From an uncultured Clostridia bacterium (GTDB taxonomy: Bacteria; Bacillota; Clostridia; Oscillospirales; Oscillospiraceae): a DNA stretch of 5,451 nucleotides. A program made the position numbers and the translations under genes. Below the pieces are notes generated by a model. The model was not told the origin of the DNA. It did not search any database and was given only the letters and a program-made list of their open reading frames with translations. This document shows, piece after piece, positions 1-5,451 of the stretch (positions within the stretch are counted from its first letter, which is position 1; each line of letters opens with the position of its first letter). Where the stretch lies: positions 1 to 5,451 of the forward strand of contig CAMVJF010000126.1 of NCBI GenBank assembly GCA_947167725.1. The letters run 5' to 3'.

Positions 1-1773
1 GATCTCCGGCTTGCGGTCGTAAATGAGCTCGTCGAAGTCGTAGCTGCGGACGTACTTGAGGATGGAGGCGCTGTGACGCTCGCCGCGGTTGGCGACGGCG
101 GCGCAGTATTCCGCAAGCTGGATCGGGGAGAAGATCGAGTCGGACTGTCCGATGCCGGCCTGCAGCGTGTCGCCGATTCGCCACTCGGTGCCGGTGTAGT
201 CGGCGTGGTTGGCGCGGTTGGACATGTTGCCGGTGGTCTCGGTCAGCTCGATGCCGGTGTGCTCGCCGAGCCCGTAGGCGTGGGCGTATCGGCCCAGCTC
301 ATCGACGCCGAGCGTGTCGGACACCGTGTAGAAGAAGTAGTTGCAGGAGTGCAGCAGCGCGTTGGTGACGTTCAGCTCGCCGTGGGTGTAGTGCTCGCCC
401 TCGACGGCGGTCCAGATCCAGCATTCCGGCGCGTAGCCGTTCGCCGCGTATTTGGTGAAGACGCCGGCGCACTTGACCTTGTCCTCGGTGTTGATGACGC
501 CGTTGGCGAGGGCGGCCGTGGCGGTACAGGGCTTGAAGGCCGAGCCGGGCGCGTAGGCGCCCATCAGCGCGCGGTTGAACAGCGGGGCGTTGGGCTCCTC
601 GAGCAGCTCGGAGTATTTCTCGATGATCGTCGAGACGTCGTAGGTCGGCCAGCTCGCGATCGCGAGCGGCTCGCCGGTCTTGACGTTGACGACGACGCAG
701 GCGCCGCCCGTGATCTCCCAGTAGCCGTCCTCAAAGTTCCAGTTGCCCAGGGCCTCCTGTTCGGCCTTCTCGTTTCTGCGCTCGCTCATCAGAATGTCGA
801 TGCCGTGGGCGAGGATACGCTCGACCTGTTCCTGAAGCACGATGTCCAGCGTGATATAGACGTGGTTGCCGGGCTCCGGCTCCTTGAGGTATTCGTTGGC
901 CAGCACGGTGCCGGAGGCGGTGCGCGTGACCTTCACCTTGCCGTCGTTGCCGTGCAGATAATTCTCAAAGGCGTACTCGATGCCGTCCTTGCCGACCATG
1001 GCGTCGGTGGAGTAATCGAGCAGGGAGTATTTCTCATACTCCTCCTGCGTCATCAGACCCGTGTAGCCGAGGATGTGCGCCGCGTAGTTGGTCTGGTAGT
1101 CGCGGGTGAAGGCGCGCTTGACCTGGATGCCGGCGAGCTTGGTCTCCATGATCGAGGTGATCAGGTTCATGCTCGCGTCCTGGACGAAAACGTACTCGGC
1201 GGTGTTGATGGCGTAGCGGACGTTGATGGAGTAGCGCAGACCGGCGATCTTGCGCATGTCCTCGGAGGAATAGTTGCTGTCGATGTCATAGCGTTTGCGC
1301 ATGTAGCTCAGAAGCTCGACCGCGGTCGGATTCTCGGGCAGGCTCTTTTCCTTGTCCTTGAAATAGGCATCGAGCATCGTGCGCTGGATCTCGGTCATGT
1401 TCGGATCGTACTCAAAGGGCGGCTCGCGCGAGATCGGCAGGTCGTCGATATAGCTGTCGCCGTACTGCTCGACAAGGTCGATCAGCTCGAGGAGGATCGC
1501 GTTGGGGTCGTCGTTGGCGAAGAGCTTGCCGGTGTCGATCGTGAGGTTGTAGCATTCCTTGTTGCTGATCAGCACGCGGCCGTAGCGGTCGAGGATATCG
1601 CCGCGCGCCGCGGTGACGGTCTCGTCCTTTTGCGTGACCTCGCTGCTGGCGGCGTAGTAGTCCTCGCCGTCGATGATCTGCACCTGATAGAGAAAGACAA
1701 AGTACACGATGAGCAGGATCCCCAGCATCACGGCCAGGGCGAGCACCCGCTCCTTGGAGATGGTTTTGTTCAT
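1..1773 (-). CDS. mrdA: Penicillin-binding protein 2, class B peptidoglycan transpeptidase (3' end outside window)
   Basis: PBP2 cross-links peptidoglycan along the cell cylinder, working with RodA under control of MreC/MreD. Translating back from the ATG at 1773 gives 591 residues with no stop up to base 1. There is a short cytoplasmic tail (MNKTISKERV), one membrane helix at about 10-30, and the dimerization-domain motif RGDILDRYGRVL starting at 57. The transpeptidase domain follows, with the catalytic SxxK as SAFK (Ser411, Lys414) inside APGSAFKP. The SxN motif is SCN (476-478), and the conserved GIGQSDSIFSPIQLA block lies near 540. The third motif, KTG, normally follows and must lie beyond the left edge. 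An AAAGGA ribosome site sits six bases before the ATG, and 19 bases separate it from the mreD stop. A SpoVD-like class B PBP is the alternative, but the mreCD neighbours and absence of a visible PASTA region favour PBP2; the C terminus is unseen. Confidence 0.95.
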   Translation of the reverse strand, partial: MNKTISKERVLALAVMLGILLIVYFVFLYQVQIIDGEDYYAASSEVTQKDETVTAARGDILDRYGRVLISNKECYNLTIDTGKLFANDDPNAILLELIDLVEQYGDSYIDDLPISREPPFEYDPNMTEIQRTMLDAYFKDKEKSLPENPTAVELLSYMRKRYDIDSNYSSEDMRKIAGLRYSINVRYAINTAEYVFVQDASMNLITSIMETKLAGIQVKRAFTRDYQTNYAAHILGYTGLMTQEEYEKYSLLDYSTDAMVGKDGIEYAFENYLHGNDGKVKVTRTASGTVLANEYLKEPEPGNHVYITLDIVLQEQVERILAHGIDILMSERRNEKAEQEALGNWNFEDGYWEITGGACVVVNVKTGEPLAIASWPTYDVSTIIEKYSELLEEPNAPLFNRALMGAYAPGSAFKPCTATAALANGVINTEDKVKCAGVFTKYAANGYAPECWIWTAVEGEHYTHGELNVTNALLHSCNYFFYTVSDTLGVDELGRYAHAYGLGEHTGIELTETTGNMSNRANHADYTGTEWRIGDTLQAGIGQSDSIFSPIQLAEYCAAVANRGERHSASILKYVRSYDFDELIYDRKPEI

Positions 1774-1779
1774 GCCTCT

Positions 1780-1785
1780 TCCTTT
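1780..1785 (-). promoter_or_regulatory. Ribosome binding site of PBP2 gene (AAAGGA)
   Basis: AAAGGA sits six bases before the ATG at 1773, in the 19-base gap after mreD. It supports that ATG as the true PBP2 start. The gap is too short for an independent promoter with normal spacing, so the gene is read from upstream. Confidence 0.7.
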
Positions 1786-1792
1786 CTGTGGG

Positions 1793-2317
1793 TCACTCGA
1801 TCCATCTGGCCGGAGGGAAATAGCACAGGACGGACACGGGAACGGACCAGAGCGTCTGCAGCAGCGCCGTCGGGAAGGCGGCGAAGGACGAGCTGTCGCC
1901 CAGCGCGACGAGCACGGCCTGCACAAGGGCCGTCACCACCAGCGCCGCAAGGGCCGAGAACATGTAGCCCAGAAAACGGCGGTTGATATAAAACTGGGAG
2001 ATGAAGCCCACGCCGAAGGCGATGAGCGGAAAGAGCACCGTGTAGGTGATCACCGTGCCGGGTGTGAACATATCCGTAAAGATCCCCATCACCAGCCCGA
2101 AGACCGCGCCGGGGATCGCCCCCTCGAACATGCCGACGGCAGCGACCGCGGCCGGCGGGATGAAGGCGCAGACGCCCAGGGGGCGGATCTGTGTGAGCAC
2201 CATGTCCTGTACGATCAGCACCACGAGCATGTAGACGCCGTACCAGAGCACGCGCTTGATCCGCCTCGGCGTGAGGAAATCCTTGAACAGGTCTTTTTTG
2301 ATGAGTCTTGAGAACAA
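1793..2317 (-). CDS. mreD: Rod shape-determining protein MreD
   Basis: MreD is an integral membrane partner of MreC in the lateral wall synthesis complex. The protein is about 174 residues, usual for the family. It has a charged N terminus, then about five hydrophobic segments: one beginning VLWYGVYMLVVLIVQ, then segments around FIPPAAVAAVGMF, AIPGAVFGLVMGIF, YTVLFPLIAFGVGFI and MFSALAALVVTALVQ, with a last one near the C terminus before PPARWIE. There is no ATG at the start. I chose the TTG at 2317, one base after the mreC stop, because GGTGG at 2324-2328 lies six bases upstream. A TTG at 2335, giving 180 residues and a 17-base overlap with mreC, is the alternative; its AAGGA is only two bases away, too close to be a good ribosome site. 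Family identity rests on hydrophobicity pattern and position as much as motifs, since MreD is poorly conserved. Confidence 0.92.
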   Translation of the reverse strand: MFSRLIKKDLFKDFLTPRRIKRVLWYGVYMLVVLIVQDMVLTQIRPLGVCAFIPPAAVAAVGMFEGAIPGAVFGLVMGIFTDMFTPGTVITYTVLFPLIAFGVGFISQFYINRRFLGYMFSALAALVVTALVQAVLVALGDSSSFAAFPTALLQTLWSVPVSVLCYFPPARWIE

Positions 2318-2318
2318 T

Positions 2319-3161
2319 TTATTCCACCACTTCAAAGTCCTTGATGACGAATACCTGGACCAGCGAGTCGAAAACCACCTGCGGCTCGACCACGCCGTAC
2401 TCGATCTGGCCGCCGGCCTCGGTCTGCACGGCGACGATCTTGCCGATGACGAGGCCCTGCGGGAAGGCGCCGCCGCGGCCGGAGGTCAGCACCTCGTCGC
2501 CGACGTAGATGTGCGCGCCGTCCGCGAGGAAGGTCAGCTTGGCCTGCTTGTTCTTCATGAAGGAGTACTCGCCCATGACGATGCCGGAGGTGCCGGTGTC
2601 GCCGACGAAGGCGCCGACGCTCATGTCGACGTCAATGAGGGTCGAGACGGTGGCCCTGGTCTCGCCGAGCTCGGTCACCTGCCCGACGACGGCGTTGTAC
2701 TCGGTCACGACCGGATCGCCCAGCTCGATGCCCGAGCTCGCGCCCTTGGAAATCGTGAAGCTGTGCGCCCAGTTCGACGAGGACCAGAGCACGACCTTGC
2801 TCGACTCGAAAACATAGTCCGCGTGCTTCTCGCGCAGATTCAGCAGCTCGCGCAGACGCGTGTTCTCCTCGGAGGCGGCGATGCCGTCGCGCGCGGACTG
2901 CTGCGCGTCGGCCAGCTGGCTGCGCAGCGACTCGTTCTCCGCCAGAAGACTGTCGTAGTTGTAGAGATAGCCGTAGATCGTGTCAAACCAGTTGACCGCC
3001 GAGCTCACGACTTTCTGCACCGGCGAGATCAGCACGCCGGAGGCGTTGTGCACAAGACCGATCCGCCCGCCGCGCGCCGCGGTGGACAGCGCGATGATCA
3101 GCGCGACCGAGAATACGATCACACCGACGCGCACCCCGTATTTTTTCAGGTATTCTTTCAA
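2319..3161 (-). CDS. mreC: Rod shape-determining protein MreC
   Basis: MreC is a membrane-anchored, mostly extracytoplasmic scaffold of the Rod complex; it activates PBP2 and links it to MreD and the cytoskeleton. The 280-residue length is typical. A short basic N terminus (MKEYLKKYG) precedes one membrane helix at about 9-27. A coiled coil follows at about 62-112, with LLAENESLRSQL and ENTRLRELLNL heptads, then the two-barrel beta domain from about 118 to the end. That domain includes the conserved GDEVLTSGRGGAFPQGLVIG stretch at 221-240. The start is TTG. It overlaps the maf stop (TTGA) and has AAGGAG ten bases upstream; the frame has a TAA at 3185-3183 and no ATG or GTG between that and the TTG. 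The next possible start, GTG at codon 10, would remove the basic leader. The stop lies next to or inside the mreD start region, which indicates translational coupling. Confidence 0.96.
   Translation of the reverse strand: MKEYLKKYGVRVGVIVFSVALIIALSTAARGGRIGLVHNASGVLISPVQKVVSSAVNWFDTIYGYLYNYDSLLAENESLRSQLADAQQSARDGIAASEENTRLRELLNLREKHADYVFESSKVVLWSSSNWAHSFTISKGASSGIELGDPVVTEYNAVVGQVTELGETRATVSTLIDVDMSVGAFVGDTGTSGIVMGEYSFMKNKQAKLTFLADGAHIYVGDEVLTSGRGGAFPQGLVIGKIVAVQTEAGGQIEYGVVEPQVVFDSLVQVFVIKDFEVVE
2324..2328 (-). promoter_or_regulatory. Weak ribosome binding site of mreD (GGTGG)
   Basis: GGTGG lies six bases upstream of the TTG at 2317 and within the last codons of mreC. It is only a partial match to the anti-Shine-Dalgarno sequence. 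mreD therefore probably depends on ribosomes finishing mreC at the adjacent TAA. Confidence 0.45.
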
Positions 3162-3171
3162 AGAAGTCCAA

Positions 3172-3177
3172 CTCCTT
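3172..3177 (-). promoter_or_regulatory. Ribosome binding site of mreC (AAGGAG) deciding a TTG start
   Basis: AAGGAG on the minus strand lies ten bases upstream of the TTG at 3161, inside the last codons of maf. It is the strongest Shine-Dalgarno match in the window. The only other nearby in-frame candidate is a GTG nine codons further in, so this site fixes the TTG as the mreC start. Confidence 0.75.
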
Positions 3178-3638
3178 GCTCTTTAAGCATTTCGCCGAGC
3201 ACGCAGAGGGGAAGCCCCATGACGTTGAAAAAGTCGCCGTCGATCCGCTCCACAAAGAGCGCGCCCTTGCCCTGCGCGCCGTACGCGCCGGCCTTGTCGA
3301 GCGGCTCGCCCGTCGCGACGTAGGCCGCGATCTCCTCCTCGGAGATCGCCCGGAAGGTCACGGCGCTGCGGTCCGCACGCCGCAGCTCGCACCCGCGCCG
3401 GATGACGCATACGCCGGTGTAGACCTCGTGGGTCCTGCCCGAGAGCGTGCGCAGCATCTGCGCCGCCTCGGCCTCGTCGTGCGGCTTTCCATAGACGCGG
3501 CCGCCGTACCAGACGATCGTGTCCGCGGCGATCACGGCGTCGTCCTCCTCCGCGTACGCGGCGACCTCGCGCGCCTTGGCGGCAGCGAGCGAGAGCACGA
3601 GCTCGTCGGGCGGAAGCGAAGGGTCCGCCTTCTCCTCG

Positions 3639-3669
3639 CCCCGCGCGGGGAGCACGAGCAGCTAGCTCG
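3639..3669. repeat. Palindromes flanking the maf frame break
   Basis: Two inverted repeats sit together. One is a perfect 12-base palindrome, CCCCGCGCGGGG, at 3639-3650. The other is a hairpin at 3655-3669 with arms CGAGC and GCTCG around the loop AGCTA, containing the 8-base palindrome AGCTAGCT (3660-3667). The apparent deletion point at about 3662 lies inside the hairpin loop. Such structures can promote slippage in replication or errors in sequencing and assembly. Short palindromes also arise by chance in GC-rich coding DNA, so the causal link is inference. Confidence 0.5.
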
Positions 3670-3708
3670 CGCCTGCGCGGCGAGCCGGAGGCCAGAACGT
3701 AGCGCATC

Positions 3709-5451
3709 TCAGTCCACCCCGCGGTAGTAGAGACCGCGCGTGAGGACGTTGGGGCGGTAATCGGACAGGCCGAGGTAGGACTTGGCGACCTCGGCGCACT
3801 CGCGCGCGCTCTCGGTCGTGAAGAGCAGCCTCAGGCCCCAGAGCCCCGCCTCGCCGAGTTCAGGGCCGCGGTCGGCCATAAAAAGCTTGTGGGCGTTGTA
3901 GATCACGTTGCGGCAGCCGAATTCCTTGACCACGTGGAAGACGTTGCCCGTGCGGTCCGACATCTGCGCGGGCTGTGAGCAGGCGCAGCGCCCGGCGCTG
4001 TGGCGGATGACGCACTGGTCGGAGACCATCAGAGGCAGACGGCCGTAGACGATCATTTCCGTGTCGATGGCCTTGCTCAGATCCTTGATCTGGGCCAGGC
4101 GCAGCTCAAAGGAGGCCGTCGCGGAGAGGAAGCCGCAGTCGCGCAGCACCTCGATCGTGCGGGAGTTGAAGGCGTTGAGCCCGAAATCGCCCCGCAGGGC
4201 CATCCCCGCGCGCAGCGCGAGCCCCACATGCCCGAGATTGCCCACGAGCGCCTCCCCGACGCCCGCCTCGGCGAGCTTTTTGAGCGCGTCGAGCACTGCG
4301 GCCTGCTCGCCGTCGGTGATGACGCGGGGCAGAACGGCCGCGACGCGCGTGCCGCTGTCGATATATTTCCGCAGAACCGAAGGGTCGTCGGCAAAGGCCA
4401 TGGCGGGGACGTAGAGATGGGCGGGCGCGAGCTCGCACAGCTCGTCGGAGAGCTGCTCGGGCGTGCGGACCTGGAAGATCCATTCCGGCGCGTCCTTCCG
4501 GGACTCGTGCGCGGCGAGCGGAGGCAGCGGCAGACTGCGCCGCTCGGGCGGACGCGCGCGCTCCTCGGAGATCTTCGCGATGAGGCTGCGGCGCAGCTCG
4601 TTGATCTCGGCCGCGGGCAGGTAGAGACAGGGCTCGACCTTGGCGCGGTTTTCCACACAGTTGTAGGGCGTGCCGCCGGTTTTGAACATCTGCTCGGTGA
4701 CGTAAGCCTCGCTGAGGCCCTGGCGCAGCGCCGCCTCGGGCATCGGCCCCTCGGCGACGGCGCGGCTTCCCTCGTCGTCGAAGGCGATGGCGCGGATGCG
4801 CTCGCCCTTGGCGCATACGGTGTAGAAATGGAGCGGCACACGGCGCAGCTCGCCGTCGGAATAGGCGCGCTTGGCGTCCGCGAAAAGGCGCTCGGCCTCC
4901 CGCTCGGAGCCCTCGACGCGCGTGCCGAACATGTCGGACTTGTCGCCGTCAAAATAGCCGCTGGTAAAGCCGCTGCGCGAAAAGGCGGTCTCCAGCGTCC
5001 GGAGTTCGTCCTTGGTCGGCGCGCGGCGCTCATGGAGCACCTTGGCATAGACGCCGGTGACGACGGCGGTGTATTCCGGGCGCTTCATGCGCCCCTCGAT
5101 CTTGAGGCTGGACACCCCCGCGTCCTCGAGCTCGGCGAGCTTTTCGACGAGACAGTTGTCCTTGAGCGAGAGGGGATAGTCGTCCATCCGCCCGCCGAGG
5201 GAATACTGCATGCGGCAGGGCTGGGCGCACATGCCGCGGTTGCCGCTCCTGCGGCCGATCAGCGCGGACATATAGCACTGCCCGCTGTGGCAGAAGCACA
5301 GCGCGCCGTGGACGAAGACCTCGGTCTCGATGGGAGCGCGGGAGGTGATGTAACGGATCTGATCGATCGACAGCTCGCGCGCGAGCACGGCGCGCGTGAG
5401 TCCCATCTCGGCCGCGGCCTCGACCCCGGCGAGATTGTGGATGCTCATCTG
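3709..5451 (-). CDS. U32-family peptidase-like protein, probable RNA hydroxylation enzyme (5' end outside window)
   Basis: The reading frame is open through the right edge. The ATG at 5448 is very probably internal: U32 proteins have an STQM-S-x-HN motif about 80-100 residues in, and here a Gln codon precedes MSIHN. Numbering from that Met, the U32 signature runs from about residue 43 (EVFVHGALCFCHSGQCYMS), followed by GMCAQPC and SLKIEGRMK (114-122). Cys51, Cys58, Cys74 and Cys99 have the spacing of the four cysteines that bind a 4Fe-4S cluster in UbiU-type relatives; Cys53 and Cys78 are extra. Residues about 180-290 look like the DUF3656 insert. A degenerate second copy of the core lies at about 424-495. 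Known relatives include RlhA (23S rRNA C2501 hydroxylation) and TrhP (tRNA 5-hydroxyuridine); older annotation says collagenase or protease. RlhA-like is my preferred reading, but the exact substrate is not decidable here. The stop is one base before the maf ATG, so the two are probably co-transcribed. Confidence 0.9.
   Translation of the reverse strand, partial: QMSIHNLAGVEAAAEMGLTRAVLARELSIDQIRYITSRAPIETEVFVHGALCFCHSGQCYMSALIGRRSGNRGMCAQPCRMQYSLGGRMDDYPLSLKDNCLVEKLAELEDAGVSSLKIEGRMKRPEYTAVVTGVYAKVLHERRAPTKDELRTLETAFSRSGFTSGYFDGDKSDMFGTRVEGSEREAERLFADAKRAYSDGELRRVPLHFYTVCAKGERIRAIAFDDEGSRAVAEGPMPEAALRQGLSEAYVTEQMFKTGGTPYNCVENRAKVEPCLYLPAAEINELRRSLIAKISEERARPPERRSLPLPPLAAHESRKDAPEWIFQVRTPEQLSDELCELAPAHLYVPAMAFADDPSVLRKYIDSGTRVAAVLPRVITDGEQAAVLDALKKLAEAGVGEALVGNLGHVGLALRAGMALRGDFGLNAFNSRTIEVLRDCGFLSATASFELRLAQIKDLSKAIDTEMIVYGRLPLMVSDQCVIRHSAGRCACSQPAQMSDRTGNVFHVVKEFGCRNVIYNAHKLFMADRGPELGEAGLWGLRLLFTTESARECAEVAKSYLGLSDYRPNVLTRGLYYRGVD
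3714..3720 (-). promoter_or_regulatory. Probable ribosome binding site of maf (GGGGTGG)
   Basis: GGGGTGG lies six bases before the ATG at 3707 and overlaps the last codons of the U32 gene, whose TGA ends one base before the ATG. It supports the annotated N terminus carrying the SPRR signature, and so supports the view that the frame is broken downstream rather than the start being wrong. Confidence 0.5.

Larger units (their letters stand above)
3158..3707 (-). pseudogene. maf: Maf-type nucleoside triphosphate pyrophosphatase (YhdE-like), frame disrupted near the N terminus
   Basis: Intact Maf hydrolyses non-canonical or excess nucleotides (dTTP/UTP for the YhdE group) and is linked to septum control. 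The ATG at 3707 begins MRYVLASGSPRRREL, the classic Maf signature with its catalytic SxSPRR. From about 3661 the rest lies in another frame: LLVLPARGEEK, then IAADTIV, GKP, QMLRTLSGRTHEVYTGV and LDKAGAYGAQGKGALFV, ending at the TGA at 3160-3158. Against B. subtilis Maf and E. coli YhdE, recalled from memory, about seven residues between REL and LLVLPA are missing, a net loss near 20 bases. In the downstream frame a TAG at 3664-3662 blocks upstream reading. The GTG at 3655 could start a fragment, but that lacks SPRR and has no good ribosome site. The ADT and GAYGxQG motifs favour YhdE over YceF. It is either a true pseudogene or an assembly or sequencing error. A GGGGTGG ribosome site at 3714-3720 precedes the ATG. 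Confidence 0.85.

Noticed and set aside
1774..1792. A promoter or terminator between mreD and PBP2.
   Set aside because: The 19-base gap holds only the ribosome site; it has no room for -35 and -10 elements and no stem followed by a T run.
73..1986. A 637-codon open frame on the plus strand, longer than most real genes here.
   Set aside because: It lies opposite the PBP2 gene and part of mreD. Its product is low-complexity Val/Gly/Asp/Leu repeats with no recognisable domain, while the minus strand has full PBP2 motifs. It is a by-product of GC-rich codon use.
1709..2311. A 200-codon plus-strand frame rich in His, Arg and Glu opposite mreD.
   Set aside because: Its composition is what antisense to a hydrophobic membrane protein gives; no domain and no ribosome site support it.
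2256..3323. A 355-codon plus-strand open frame opposite mreC.
   Set aside because: It mirrors mreC and its flanks, has biased composition and no motif, and would need two genes on the same bases; MreC is clearly the real one.
3158..3655. An intact, shorter Maf starting at the GTG at 3655.
   Set aside because: It would lack the SxSPRR signature found in the other frame just upstream, and no ribosome site precedes the GTG. A broken full-length gene explains the data better.
3655..3671. Programmed ribosomal frameshifting as a way to rejoin the two maf frames.
   Set aside because: There is no slippery heptamer, and a one-base slip would still leave the protein about seven residues short in the conserved N-terminal region. 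A deletion fits better.
4077..5048. Two other long minus-strand frames within the U32 gene (4077-5048 and 4106-4816).
   Set aside because: Both are Arg/Ser/Ala/Pro-rich out-of-frame readings of the U32 coding sequence, which itself carries conserved motifs throughout.
5446..5448. The ATG at 5448 as the start of the U32 gene.
   Set aside because: The Met belongs to the internal QMSIHN motif of U32 proteins; the frame is open to the window edge and an upstream portion of the barrel is missing.

Overview
The window holds five genes, all reading leftward on the minus strand and packed almost end to end. In transcription order they are: a long U32-family protein (open at the right edge), maf (apparently broken), mreC, mreD and a class B penicillin-binding protein 2 (open at the left edge). 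The largest gap between genes is about 19 bases. No stretch of 300 bases lacks a gene, and I see no tRNA, rRNA, CRISPR array, insertion sequence, terminator or clear promoter. The right-hand promoter and the operon's end must both lie outside the window.

The GC-rich sequence, purine-rich Shine-Dalgarno sites (AAGGAG, AAAGGA), TTG starts, long two-part U32 protein and maf-mreC-mreD-pbp2 order suggest a GC-rich Clostridia member, perhaps of the Oscillospiraceae/Ruminococcaceae type. This taxonomic placement is inference; nothing in the window settles the genus.

Right part (3709-5451): the U32 protein resembles the RlhA/TrhP group of RNA hydroxylation enzymes, with four cysteines spaced as expected for an iron-sulfur cluster. 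Its C-terminal half contains a degenerate copy of the N-terminal core. Middle (3158-3707): maf, a nucleotide pyrophosphatase gene, carries its N-terminal signature in one frame and the rest of the protein in another. Comparison with known Maf proteins suggests a net loss of about 20 bases at 3662. Left part (1-2335 plus mreC to 3161): MreC, MreD and PBP2 are core parts of the Rod complex (elongasome), which builds the lateral cell wall. mreB, often found just before mreC, is absent here.

This is mostly a familiar housekeeping cluster, and I found no evidence of a new system. The points most worth a second look are the broken maf, the internal duplication in the U32 protein, the missing mreB, and the use of TTG starts for both mreC and mreD.
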